In this document: positions 7,612 to 16,080 of the stretch, one piece after another | Layout of the letters: each line of letters begins with the position of its first letter | How positions within the stretch are numbered: position 1 is the stretch's first letter | Source: Solirubrobacteraceae bacterium | GTDB taxonomy: Bacteria; Actinomycetota; Thermoleophilia; Solirubrobacterales; Solirubrobacteraceae | Assembly: GCA_017882425.1 (NCBI GenBank) | Contig: JADGPM010000315.1 | Span: forward strand, 1 to 32,667 | Length of the DNA stretch: 32,667 nt | Reading direction: 5' to 3' | The notes under the pieces: model-generated | Told to the model about the DNA's origin: nothing | The model's input: the letters and a program-made list of their open reading frames with translations, nothing else | Databases searched by the model: none | Position numbers and translations under genes: made by a program

Positions 7612-10600
7612 ATGCACTCCCCGCGGCCACGCGCGGCGGCCGGCGCAGCGGTCGCGGCCATCCTCCTTCTGTCCAGCGTCGGACTCGCCCGGGCGAGCCG
7701 TTCCGCGTCCGCCCCGGCCCGGCAGGGGGCGACCGCCGCCGGTCTCTTCCTCGTCCCGGACTCGGCCGCCGCCGGCCAGGCGCTGCGCGCGCCCGCGGTT
7801 CGCACCGTCGCCCGCTACGGTGCGTTCACGCTCGCCGAGGCCGCGCCCTCGGACGCCGGCCCGCTCGTCGCCGCCGGCGCCGTCCGCCGCGACGACATGG
7901 AGCGCGTCACGCTCCAGGGCCGCGCCGTCGACCCAGCCGCACAGGCCGCCGCGCAGGCGGCGAAGGGCTCGAGCCCGATCGCCGCCGGCACGGGGCCCAT
8001 CCTCGTCGTCGTGCAGTTCGTGGGCCCGATCAAGGACGACTGGCGCGCCCGCCTGCAGGCCACCGGCGTACGGGTCGTGACCTACCTGGCGCAGAACTCC
8101 TACCTCGTGCACGCCGAGGGCGCCGCGCGCGCCGCCCTCGCGGACTACGCCGACACCGCGCCCGAGGTCCGCGCGGCGTTCGCGCTCGATGCCGGCGACA
8201 AGCTCTCACCCGGACTGCCGGCCGCGGGAGCCGTGCGCGTCGCCGTCCAGACGCTGGCGGGCACCGACGGCGCGCCGGCACGCTCGCGCACCGGTGCGGT
8301 GCAGCAGGGCATCACGGGGCCCTCGACCGCCTTCGGCGGGCTGAGCACGCGGCACATCACGGTCGACGCCGCCGACCTCCCCCGCCTCGCGGCCGATCCC
8401 GGCGTCATCGCGATCGCGCTCGACGGCACGCCGCGCCTGCTGGACGAGCGCCAGGGCCTGATCATGGCCGACGGCTCGATCGGCTCGAGCCCCGGCGCGG
8501 GGTATCTCGCCGAGCACGACGCCGCGCTGTTCGGCGCGAGCGAGGTGCCGGGCACGCTGCCGTTCGTCGTCGACGTGACCGACGGCGGCATCGACAACGG
8601 GACCGACACGCCGGCCGGCGCCGACCTCTACGAGAACGGCTCGAAGGCCAACCCGGACCGCCTGGCCTACGTCCACAAGCTGACCTCGGACACGCTCGAC
8701 CCGCTGTCGATCCAGGGCTGCGACGGGCACGGGACGATCAACGCCAGCATCCTGGCCGGCTACAACACGAACGCTCCCGTGCCGGCGAACACCGACGCCA
8801 ACGGGTTCCACTACGGCCTGGGCATCGAGCCGCGCGCGCGGATCGGCGGCACCACCGTCTTCCGCTGCAACGGCCAGTGGGACACCGGCGGCCGCACCTT
8901 CGCCCAGATCGCGCAGGACGCCTACAACGCGGGCGGCCCGGGCTACGACGGGGCCCGCATCGAGAACAACTCCTGGGGCGAGGACAACGCGTTCGGCGCC
9001 TACACCGCGACCTCGCAGGAGTTCGACGCGATCGTCCGCGACGCCGCGCCGGACACCCCCGGCAACCAGGAGATGGTCGAGGTCGTCGCCGCCGGCAACG
9101 ACGGCCCGGGCGCGAACACGCTCTACGCGCCGGCGACCGCGAAGAACGTCATCGCCGTCGGCGCCTCAGAGGGTCAGCGCCTGTTCGGCACCGACGGCTG
9201 TGACACGACGAACGCCGAGGCCAACGACCCCGGTGACATCGGCGACTTCTCCAGCCGCGGGCCGACGACCGACGGGCGCATCAAGCCGGACCTCGTCGCC
9301 CCGGGCACGCACATCACGGGCACCGCCTGGCGCGTCACCGGCTCGGCGTTCGACGGCTCGGGCGTCTGCGGCATCTCGCCGCCGCCGTCGGTCGGCATCC
9401 CCTTCCCGGGCACGACCTACACCGCGAGCAGCGGCACGTCGCACTCCGCCCCGGCGGTCAGCGGGCTCGCCGCCGCCGCCCGCTGGGCCTACCACCGCGC
9501 ACGGGGAAGCTGGCCGTCGGCCGCGATGGTCAAGGCCATGCTGATCGGCGGCGCCACCCCGCTGACGGCCACGGACACCGGGCAGGCGCCCGACGGCGCG
9601 CAGGGCTTCGGGCTCGCGCGGCTGGCCGGCGCGAGCACCAGCGGGCGCTGGTTCAGCGACGACGAGCAGATCTTCACCCAGAGCGGCCAGACGTTCACCC
9701 GCACCTTCAACGTGACCGACCCCGCCCAGCCGGTGCGGGTCACGCTGGCCTGGACGGACGCGCCCGGGCCGCTGATCGGCGCCTCGCTCGTCAACGACCT
9801 GGACCTCGAGGTCACCGGCGACGGCGTCGTCTACCGCGGCAACCACCTCAGCGGCGGCGTCTCGCTGCCGGGCGGGGCACCTGACACGAAGAACAACGTC
9901 GAGAGCGTCGTCGTCCCCGCCGGCGCGCTGTCGTCGCTCGCGATCCGCGTGCGCGGGACGAACATCGCCGGCGACGGCGTGCCCGGTGGCGGCGTGACCG
10001 ACCAGGACTTCGCGCTCGTCGCCACGAACGTCGGCGCCCCGACCGGCGAGGCCGCCCTGGACCCCGTCGGCGCGACCGTCGTCGACGAGGACGGCGACGG
10101 GATCCTCGAGCCCCACGAGCCCTTCCAGGTGCGCACCTCGATCGCGAACACCGGCGAGGTGGCATCCGGCCAGGTCAGCGCGCACCTCACGACAGCGACC
10201 CCCGGGATCGTGCTCCAGCACCCTGACGCGACCTTCGCCGCGATCGCCGCCCACGAGCAGGTCACCCCCGCGGCCGACACCTTCGGCGGGACCCGCGGCT
10301 CGAACACCTGCGGGGCGACGCCCGTGGTGGGCCTGGACCTCGCGCTGAGCGCGCCCGGCACGATCGGCGCCGGCCTGCACCTGAGCGTCCCGGGCGAGGG
10401 CAGCTCCCCGATCCCCGCGAGCTTCTCCCCCGGCCTCACGATCCCCGACGGCGACCCCGCCGGCGTCAGCGCGCCGCTGACCGTCGACCGCGCGGGGACG
10501 ATCGACGACCTCGACGTGCGCCTCACGGCGATCGACCACACCTGGGTCGGCGACCTCGTGCTGAAGCTGCGGGGGCCCGACGGGACGACGGTCACGCTCA

Positions 10601-11511
10601 TGGACCAGGCGGGCGCGAGCGGGCACGACCTGCGCGACACGATCCTCGACGACCAGGCCGAGACCTCGATCCAGGACGTGACGGCCGCCGACGCGCCGTT
10701 CAGCGGGCGCTATCGCCCGGCCCAGCCGCTCAGCGCCTTCGCGGGCAAGCCGCTCGCCGGCACGTGGACGCTCGAGGCCACCGACGTCACGAAGCCCGAC
10801 GAGGGCACGATCCAGTCGTTCGCGCTGCTCGTCCCCGAATGCGACATCGCCCCCGACGCGGCGCTCTCGGCCACCCCCGCGAGCGTGACGGCCGGCGACC
10901 CGGTGACGCTCGACGCCGGCGCCTCCTTCGATCGCGACGACGCGATCGCCCAGTACGGCTGGGACCTCAACGGCGACGGCACCGTCGATCGCACGACCGG
11001 GACGACGCCGACCACGACCACGACGTTCGACACGGGCGGGCTGCAGCACCCGGCGGTCGTCGTCACCGACAGCCGCGGAGAGTCGACGCGGCGCAGCGCC
11101 GAGGTGCAGGTGCTCCCGGGCACCGGGCCGCCCGGCGGAGATGGCGGCGTGCAGCCACCCCCGACGACGCCGGGGCGCGGGACCACCGCCAAGGCTGCGC
11201 GCCTGGTCGTGCGCGGCCTCCCCGCCGCCGGGCGCTGCCCCCGCCCGAGCACCGCGCGCCTGCTCGTGAGCGCCACGCCGCGCACGACGCTGCGCTCGGT
11301 CTCGCTGATGCTCGGGCGCAGCCTGCGCGCACGCGCCGCCGGGACGGCCGGCGCCTCGAGGAGGCTGTGGCTGCGTCACCAGCCGAAGGGCGCGCACACG
11401 CTGAAGGTCGTCGCGCGCACGAAGGACGGGCGCACCCTGCGCCTCACCCGCGCCTTCCGCTCGTGCCTGCCGGCCGCCGGCAGGCACGCCGGCGGCCTGG
11501 CCGCCGGCTGA
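7612..11511 (+). CDS. Secreted multidomain subtilisin-like serine protease
   Basis: S8-family peptidase of 1299 aa, probably secreted: a signal peptide (MHSPRPRAAAGAAVAAILLL...) is followed by a long pro-region (to about 310). The catalytic domain shows D324 (TDGGID), H373 (CDGHGT), oxyanion N496 (AAGNDG) and S610 (GTSHSAP). A beta-barrel domain like that of KP-43-type alkaline proteases follows (about 678-808, with TLAWTDAPG and LVNDLDLEV), then a Ca-binding-looking DEDGDG segment, a proprotein-convertase P domain (about 900-1077, HTWVGDLVLKLRGPDGT), a PKD domain (about 1081-1170, QYGWDLNGDG) and a Pro/Gly linker. The last 100 residues are basic and lack an LPxTG or membrane anchor. GTG at 7609 is an alternative start. 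The extreme C-terminus is encoded by two palindromes. Substrate unknown; extracellular protein degradation is likely. Confidence 0.93.
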   Translation: MHSPRPRAAAGAAVAAILLLSSVGLARASRSASAPARQGATAAGLFLVPDSAAAGQALRAPAVRTVARYGAFTLAEAAPSDAGPLVAAGAVRRDDMERVTLQGRAVDPAAQAAAQAAKGSSPIAAGTGPILVVVQFVGPIKDDWRARLQATGVRVVTYLAQNSYLVHAEGAARAALADYADTAPEVRAAFALDAGDKLSPGLPAAGAVRVAVQTLAGTDGAPARSRTGAVQQGITGPSTAFGGLSTRHITVDAADLPRLAADPGVIAIALDGTPRLLDERQGLIMADGSIGSSPGAGYLAEHDAALFGASEVPGTLPFVVDVTDGGIDNGTDTPAGADLYENGSKANPDRLAYVHKLTSDTLDPLSIQGCDGHGTINASILAGYNTNAPVPANTDANGFHYGLGIEPRARIGGTTVFRCNGQWDTGGRTFAQIAQDAYNAGGPGYDGARIENNSWGEDNAFGAYTATSQEFDAIVRDAAPDTPGNQEMVEVVAAGNDGPGANTLYAPATAKNVIAVGASEGQRLFGTDGCDTTNAEANDPGDIGDFSSRGPTTDGRIKPDLVAPGTHITGTAWRVTGSAFDGSGVCGISPPPSVGIPFPGTTYTASSGTSHSAPAVSGLAAAARWAYHRARGSWPSAAMVKAMLIGGATPLTATDTGQAPDGAQGFGLARLAGASTSGRWFSDDEQIFTQSGQTFTRTFNVTDPAQPVRVTLAWTDAPGPLIGASLVNDLDLEVTGDGVVYRGNHLSGGVSLPGGAPDTKNNVESVVVPAGALSSLAIRVRGTNIAGDGVPGGGVTDQDFALVATNVGAPTGEAALDPVGATVVDEDGDGILEPHEPFQVRTSIANTGEVASGQVSAHLTTATPGIVLQHPDATFAAIAAHEQVTPAADTFGGTRGSNTCGATPVVGLDLALSAPGTIGAGLHLSVPGEGSSPIPASFSPGLTIPDGDPAGVSAPLTVDRAGTIDDLDVRLTAIDHTWVGDLVLKLRGPDGTTVTLMDQAGASGHDLRDTILDDQAETSIQDVTAADAPFSGRYRPAQPLSAFAGKPLAGTWTLEATDVTKPDEGTIQSFALLVPECDIAPDAALSATPASVTAGDPVTLDAGASFDRDDAIAQYGWDLNGDGTVDRTTGTTPTTTTTFDTGGLQHPAVVVTDSRGESTRRSAEVQVLPGTGPPGGDGGVQPPPTTPGRGTTAKAARLVVRGLPAAGRCPRPSTARLLVSATPRTTLRSVSLMLGRSLRARAAGTAGASRRLWLRHQPKGAHTLKVVARTKDGRTLRLTRAFRSCLPAAGRHAGGLAAG
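11462..11488. terminator. 27-bp palindrome at 3' end of protease gene
   Basis: CGTGCCTGCCGGC and its exact reverse complement flank one central C, giving 13 perfect GC-rich pairs inside the protease reading frame. Together with the next palindrome it sits between convergent genes and probably terminates transcription in one or both directions. There is no T-run. Confidence 0.55.
11488..11508. terminator. 21-bp palindrome abutting the protease stop codon
   Basis: GCCGGCGGCC, a central T and GGCCGCCGGC form 10 perfect pairs ending directly before the TGA at 11509-11511 and four bases from the gcvPB stop. It touches the preceding 27-bp palindrome at one base. A role as bidirectional transcription stop for the convergent genes is the simplest reading. 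Confidence 0.55.
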
Positions 11512-13095
11512 TCAGAGCGCCTGGCGGATGACCGGATGCTTCGCGGCGCCCGCCTCGTCGAGGCGGCGCACCGGCGTCGTGTAGGGCGCGTTCAGCGCGA
11601 TCTGGGGGTCCTCGCGCGCCTCGGCGACGATGGCGGCGACCGCGTCGGCGAACGCGTCGAGCGTCTCGCGGGTCTCGGTCTCCGTCGGCTCGATCAGCAG
11701 TGCCTCGTCGACGAGCAGCGGGAAGTACACCGTCGGCGGGTGGAAGCCGTGGTCGAGCAGCCGCTTGGCGAGATCCAGCGTGCGGATGCCGAGCTCCTTC
11801 TTCATCGGCGCGCCCGAGAGGACGAACTCGTGCATGCAGCGCTCGCCGAATGCGAGCGGCAGCGCGTCGCCCACGAGCTCGCGCAGGCGCGCGAGCAGGT
11901 AGTTCGCATTCAGCACCGCCGTCTCGCTCGCATCGCGCAGCCCCTCGGCGCCGAGCGAGCAGATGTAGGCGTAGGCGCGCACGAAGACCCCGTAGTTGCC
12001 CTGGAAACCGCGCAGCTTGCCGATCGACTGCGGGCGGTCCTCCTCGAGGTCGAAGACGGGGCCCTCGGGCGTCTCGGCGCGCGTGACGACCGGGCGCGGG
12101 ACGAACGGCTCGATGCGGCCTGAGACGGCGATCGGGCCCGAGCCCGGACCGCCCCCGCCGTGCGGCTGGGTGAAGGACTTGTGCAGGTTGTAGTGGACGA
12201 TGTCGAAGCCCATGTCGCCCGGGCGCGACTTGCCCATCACGGCGTTGAGGTTCGCGCCGTCGTAGTAGAGCGTCGCGCCGACGTCGTGCACGAGCCGCGC
12301 GATCTCCTCGATGTTCGCGTCGAAGACCCCGAGCGTGTTCGGGTTCGTGAGCATCAGACAGGCGACCTGGTCGTCGACCTTGCTGCGCAGGTCCTCGACG
12401 TCGACGCCGCCGTCGGCGTTCGTGCCGACCTTGACGACCTCGTAGCCGGCCATCGTCACCGTCGCCGGGTTCGTCCCGTGGGCCGTGTCGGGCGTCAGCA
12501 CCTTCGTGCGCTGCTCCCCGCGCGACTCGTGGTAGGCGCGCGTCAGCAGCACGCCCGCGAGCTCTCCGTGCGAGCCGGCCGAGGGCTGCAGCACGACGTG
12601 CGGCAGACCGGCGATCTCGCCGAGCGCGCGCTCGAGGTTCCACATGAGCTCCAGGGCGCCCTGGGCGCGGCGCGGGTCCTGCAGCGGGTGCAGGCGTGCA
12701 TGCCCGGGGAGTGCGGCGACCCGCTCGTGCAGGCGCGGGTTGTGCTTCATCGTGCACGAGCCCAGCGGGTAGAAGCCGCTGTCGAGGTCGAAGTTGCGCC
12801 GGCTGAGGCGCACGTAGTGGCGCACGAGCTCGGGCTCGGAGACCTCGGGCAGGCGCGCGGGCTCGCGGCGGCGCAGCGCGGCGGGCAGCAGCTCGTGGCG
12901 CTCGCGCGCGGGGACGCCGGGCTCCGGGCAGTAGAAGGCCCGCCGTCCCGGCGCGCCCTTCTCGAAGATCGTGACCGCGGGGTCGCGCTGCATCGGCGTC
13001 GCGCCGGCGCTCGTCACCGGGATCTCGTGGTGGGGATAGTGGCCCTCGATGCTCGGATCGGCGTGCAGGTGGTTGTCGTCGATCGGCGCGCTCAT
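11512..13095 (-). CDS. gcvPB: Glycine dehydrogenase (decarboxylating) subunit 2
   Basis: C-terminal half of the glycine cleavage P-protein as a separate 527-aa subunit. With GcvPA it decarboxylates glycine and transfers the aminomethyl group to lipoyl-GcvH. The PLP-binding lysine is K306 in NLHKSFTQPHGGGGPGSGP. Other family marks are FYPLGSCTMKHNPR, QPSAGSHGELAG, DTAHGTNPA and YYDGANLNAVMG. Start is ATG 13093-13095, overlapping the gcvPA stop as ATGA. It is the last gene of gcvT-gcvH-gcvPA-gcvPB and ends one base after the convergent protease gene, where strong palindromes lie. Confidence 0.97.
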   Translation of the reverse strand: MSAPIDDNHLHADPSIEGHYPHHEIPVTSAGATPMQRDPAVTIFEKGAPGRRAFYCPEPGVPARERHELLPAALRRREPARLPEVSEPELVRHYVRLSRRNFDLDSGFYPLGSCTMKHNPRLHERVAALPGHARLHPLQDPRRAQGALELMWNLERALGEIAGLPHVVLQPSAGSHGELAGVLLTRAYHESRGEQRTKVLTPDTAHGTNPATVTMAGYEVVKVGTNADGGVDVEDLRSKVDDQVACLMLTNPNTLGVFDANIEEIARLVHDVGATLYYDGANLNAVMGKSRPGDMGFDIVHYNLHKSFTQPHGGGGPGSGPIAVSGRIEPFVPRPVVTRAETPEGPVFDLEEDRPQSIGKLRGFQGNYGVFVRAYAYICSLGAEGLRDASETAVLNANYLLARLRELVGDALPLAFGERCMHEFVLSGAPMKKELGIRTLDLAKRLLDHGFHPPTVYFPLLVDEALLIEPTETETRETLDAFADAVAAIVAEAREDPQIALNAPYTTPVRRLDEAGAAKHPVIRQAL

Positions 13096-14486
13096 GCCCG
13101 CACCTCCTCGCGGTCGGCGGAGCGTTCCGCGGCGACCGCCGCCCCGAGCACGGCCGCGAGCCGGTCGATCTGCTCCTTCGTGCGCTGCTCGGTGATCGCG
13201 ACGAGCAGCCCGGTCGGGTGCTCCTCGTAGTCGCGCCCGAGCGCGTAGCCGGGGTTGAGGCCGGCGTCCTGGCAGCGGGCGATGACACGCCGCACGGCCT
13301 CGAGGTCCTCGACGTCGAGCTGGACGGCGAACTCACGGACGGCGGGCTGCTCGTGCAGGGCGCTGACGCCCTCGACGGCCCCGAGCGCCTCGCGGGCGTA
13401 GGCGGTGCGCTGCAGCAGCAGCTCGGCGAGCTCGACGATCCCGGTCCGGCCGAGCCAGCTCAGGTAGACGACGCCCGCGAGCGCGTTCAGCGCCTGCGAG
13501 GTGCAGATGTTCGAGGTCGCCTTCTCGCGGCGGATGTGCTGCTCGCGCGTCTGCAGCGTCAGCACGAAGCCGCGGCGCCCGTCGACGTCCTTCGTCTCGC
13601 CGGCGATGCGGCCCGGCATCCGGCGCAGGTAGGCCTCCGTCGCGGCGAAGAAGCCGAACGACGGCCCGCCGAAGTCGAGGCGGTTGCCGAGCGTCTGGCC
13701 CTCGCCGACGGCCACGTCGACGCCGCATTCGCCGGGCGGGGCGAGGATCGCGAGCGGGATCGGGTCGTAGGAGCCGACGACGACCGCAGGCGAATCCTTC
13801 GCCGCCTGCGCGAGCGCTGCCGCATCCTCGACCGCGCCCAGGAAGTTCGGCTGCTGGAAGAAGACGGCGGCCGTGTCGTCGTCGATCGCCGCGGCCCACG
13901 CGTCGGGGTCGGTGACGCCGTCCTTCAGCGGCACCTCGACGACCTCGGTGCCGTAGCCGCGGGAGAGCGTGCGGAGCGTCTCGCGGCTGTGCGGGTGCAG
14001 CCCGCGCGAGACGACGAACCGGCGCTTGCCGTTCGCGAGCTTGGCCAGGTAGCCGGCGGCGCCGACCGCGCTCGGCCCCTCGTAGACCGAGGCGTTGGAG
14101 ACGGGCAGCGCCGTGAGCTCGCTGATCGCCGTCTGGTACTCGAACATCACCTGCAGGCCGCCCTGGCTGATCTCGGGCTGGTAGGGCGTGTAGGGCGTCA
14201 GGAACTCCGAGCGCCCGAGCAGCATGTCGATCACCGCCGGGACGTAGTGGTCGTACATTCCGGCACCGAGGAACGTCACCTCGTCCTCGGCGGAGGTGTT
14301 GCGGCGCGCGAGGTCCAGCAGGTGCGCGTAGACGTCCTGCTCGGGCATGCCCGCGGGCAGGTCGAGCTCCCGCCGCAGGCGCACGCCCTCCGGGATGGCG
14401 TCGAACAGCTCCTCGACACTCGACGCGCCGATCGCTTCGAGCATCGCCTTCAGGTCGTCTGCGGTGGTGGCGGTGTACCGGCTCAC
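13092..14486 (-). CDS. gcvPA: Glycine dehydrogenase (decarboxylating) subunit 1
   Basis: N-terminal half of the split P-protein, 464 aa, fold type I but without the PLP lysine. It forms a heterodimer with GcvPB. Typical segments are SVEELFDAIPEGVRL, FLGAGMYDHYVPAVID, TPYTPYQPEISQGGLQVMFEY (N-terminal signature of the family) and NASVYEGPSA. ETKDVDGRRGFVLTLQTREQ and the EKATSNICTSQALNAL segment, conserved in the GcvPA/GcvP fold, are also present. The start is GTG at 14484-14486, 13 bases after the gcvH stop. The 3' end overlaps gcvPB, so the two subunits are probably made in coupled fashion. Confidence 0.96.
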   Translation of the reverse strand: MSRYTATTADDLKAMLEAIGASSVEELFDAIPEGVRLRRELDLPAGMPEQDVYAHLLDLARRNTSAEDEVTFLGAGMYDHYVPAVIDMLLGRSEFLTPYTPYQPEISQGGLQVMFEYQTAISELTALPVSNASVYEGPSAVGAAGYLAKLANGKRRFVVSRGLHPHSRETLRTLSRGYGTEVVEVPLKDGVTDPDAWAAAIDDDTAAVFFQQPNFLGAVEDAAALAQAAKDSPAVVVGSYDPIPLAILAPPGECGVDVAVGEGQTLGNRLDFGGPSFGFFAATEAYLRRMPGRIAGETKDVDGRRGFVLTLQTREQHIRREKATSNICTSQALNALAGVVYLSWLGRTGIVELAELLLQRTAYAREALGAVEGVSALHEQPAVREFAVQLDVEDLEAVRRVIARCQDAGLNPGYALGRDYEEHPTGLLVAITEQRTKEQIDRLAAVLGAAVAAERSADREEVRA

Positions 14487-14499
14487 GTGGTCCTCGTGG

Positions 14500-14883
14500 T
14501 CAGAGCGACGCTTCGTACGTCGCCGCGTCGAGCAGTGCGTCCTTCTCGGATACGTCGGTCAGGCGGACCTTGACCAACCACCCCGCGCCGTAGGGGTCGT
14601 CGTTGATCGCCTCCGGGCCGTCGCCGAGCGTGGCGTTGACCTCGACGATCTCGCCCGACAGCGGCGCGATCACGTCGCTGACGGCCTTCACGGATTCGAC
14701 CTCGGCGTAGGACTCCCCGGCCGTCGTCGTGGCCCCGACCTCGGGCGGATCGAAGAAGACGACCTCGCCGAGCGCGTCCTGGGCGAACCACGTGATCCCG
14801 AGCGTCGCGACGTCGCCGTCGATGCGCGCCCAGTCGTGCTCGGGGTGGTACAGCAGGTCGGTCGGGTAGCTCGGGTCTGCCAT
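14500..14883 (-). CDS. gcvH: Glycine cleavage system H protein
   Basis: Lipoyl carrier protein of 127 aa that shuttles the aminomethyl intermediate between the P, T and L proteins. The lipoylation site is K66 in EVESVKAVSD, within a biotinyl/lipoyl beta fold. The N-terminal LYHPEHDWARIDGD and LGITWFAQDALGEVVFFD, and the C-terminal NDDPYGAGWLVKV, all match GcvH. Start is ATG 14881-14883 with a strong AGGAGA five bases upstream. It lies second in the gcv operon, 41 bases after gcvT. No lipoate ligase or GcvL gene is in this window. Confidence 0.97.
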   Translation of the reverse strand: MADPSYPTDLLYHPEHDWARIDGDVATLGITWFAQDALGEVVFFDPPEVGATTTAGESYAEVESVKAVSDVIAPLSGEIVEVNATLGDGPEAINDDPYGAGWLVKVRLTDVSEKDALLDAATYEASL

Positions 14884-14924
14884 CTCGTCTCCTTGTGTGG
14901 GCGCCGGGCCGAAGTCCGCCGATC

Positions 14925-15995
14925 CTACGCCGTGGGCCGCTGGTAGAGCGGCCTCTCCGCGACGACCGCCGGGCGCACCGTCCCGCGCACGTCGATCTCG
15001 ATCGCCTCGCCCGTGACGGCGCGCTCGGTGGGGAGGTACGCCATGCCGATCCCGATGCCGAGCGACGGCGAGAGCGTCCCGCTCGTGACCTCGCCACCGC
15101 CGATGACCGGGTTGCCCTGGCGCGCGATGCCCGACCCCGTCAGCGTGAACGGCACCAGCCGCTCGGAGGGTCCGGCCTCGCGCACCGCGCGCACGGCGCC
15201 GGAGCCGATGAAGCCCGTCTCCTCCTTGCAGCACCAGCCCAGGCTCGCCTCGATCGGCCCGCGCGACTCCATCAGGTCGTTGCCGTAGAGGTGGTAACAG
15301 ACCTCCAGGCGCAGCGTGTCGCGCGCGCCCAGGCCCGCGGGCTCGGTGCCGCGGCGCACGGCCTCGTCCCAGATCGAGCCGGCGGCCTCCGGTGAGCAGA
15401 GGACCTCGACCCCGTCCTCGCCGGTGTAGCCGGTGCCGCAGACGAGCACCGTGTGACCGGCGAGCTCGCGCGTGGCGATCGTGAAGCGCTCGGGCAGCGG
15501 GGCATCGGAGAACGCCTGGACGTACTCGCGGGCGAGCGGACCCTGGATGGCGAGCATCGCCCAGTCGTCGAGCTTGTCCTCGATCACGACGTCGCGCCCG
15601 CCTGCGTGCTGCTGGAACCAGGCGAGGTCCTTGGCGTGGTTCGAGGCGTTCGTGACCGTCACGTAGTGGTCGGGCGCGAGGCGGTAGGTGAAGAGGTCGT
15701 CCAGGACGCCGCCGTCCTCGCGGCACAGGACGCTGTACTGCGCGCCGCCGACGACGAGCCTGTCGACGTCGTTGGAGAGCAGCTCCTGGAGCAGCGCGGT
15801 GGCATCAGGGCCCGTCGCCTCGATCTCGCCCATGTGCGAGACGTCGAAGATCCCGGCACGCTCACGGACCGCGGCGTGCTCCTCCCTGATGCCCGCGTAC
15901 TGGACCGGCATCTCCCACCCGGCGAAGTCGACGATCTTCGCTCCCGCGGCGACGTGACGGTCGAACAGGGGCGTGCGACGGGGCGTGGCGGCCAT
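14925..15995 (-). CDS. gcvT: Aminomethyltransferase (glycine cleavage T protein)
   Basis: Tetrahydrofolate-dependent aminomethyltransferase, 356 aa. It takes the aminomethyl group from GcvH and releases 5,10-methylene-THF and ammonia. Family features: [20 protein letters not shown] at the N-terminus, [19 protein letters not shown], the folate-site region [12 protein letters not shown] (GcvT GYTGE motif), [20 protein letters not shown], and the C-terminal barrel with [21 protein letters not shown] use ATG 15993-15995, which matches the normal N-terminus; the open frame continues upstream into the intergenic region without homology. It is the first gene of the gcv operon and divergent from a cupin gene. 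The 85-bp upstream gap is too short for a tandem glycine riboswitch. Confidence 0.97.
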   Translation of the reverse strand: MAATPRRTPLFDRHVAAGAKIVDFAGWEMPVQYAGIREEHAAVRERAGIFDVSHMGEIEATGPDATALLQELLSNDVDRLVVGGAQYSVLCREDGGVLDDLFTYRLAPDHYVTVTNASNHAKDLAWFQQHAGGRDVVIEDKLDDWAMLAIQGPLAREYVQAFSDAPLPERFTIATRELAGHTVLVCGTGYTGEDGVEVLCSPEAAGSIWDEAVRRGTEPAGLGARDTLRLEVCYHLYGNDLMESRGPIEASLGWCCKEETGFIGSGAVRAVREAGPSERLVPFTLTGSGIARQGNPVIGGGEVTSGTLSPSLGIGIGMAYLPTERAVTGEAIEIDVRGTVRPAVVAERPLYQRPTA

Positions 15996-16003
15996 GCGGC
16001 CTG

Positions 16004-16009
16004 AGGCTA
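16004..16009 (-). promoter_or_regulatory. Possible -10 element of gcvT
   Basis: TAGCCT on the minus strand lies eight bases before the gcvT ATG, within GCTAGCCTC, the same nonamer as before trpS. There is no -35 box at normal spacing. It may drive a leaderless gcv transcript. Confidence 0.3.
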
Positions 16010-16027
16010 GCGCAGGGCCGCCGTGAT

Positions 16028-16044
16028 GGTCTGACAAGCAGACC
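16028..16044. promoter_or_regulatory. Operator-like inverted repeat between gcvT and cupin
   Basis: GGTCTG, five bases (ACAAG) and CAGACC make a perfect inverted repeat in the 85-bp divergent gap. It is 19 bp upstream of the putative gcvT -10 and 36 bp before the cupin ATG, suited to a dimeric regulator acting on one or both genes. Alternatively it is an incidental hairpin. Confidence 0.4.
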
Positions 16045-16080
16045 TTTCGTGCGTCCCACAGCGCGTGCGACGATGCCGGC

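Noticed and set aside
9166-11487. 773-codon open frame antisense to the protease
   Set aside because: No domain is recognisable, and the sense strand encodes clear S8, P-domain and PKD modules.
15996-16080. Glycine riboswitch before gcvT
   Set aside because: Only 85 bases separate gcvT from the divergent cupin, too few for a tandem aptamer, and the typical aptamer pattern is not seen.
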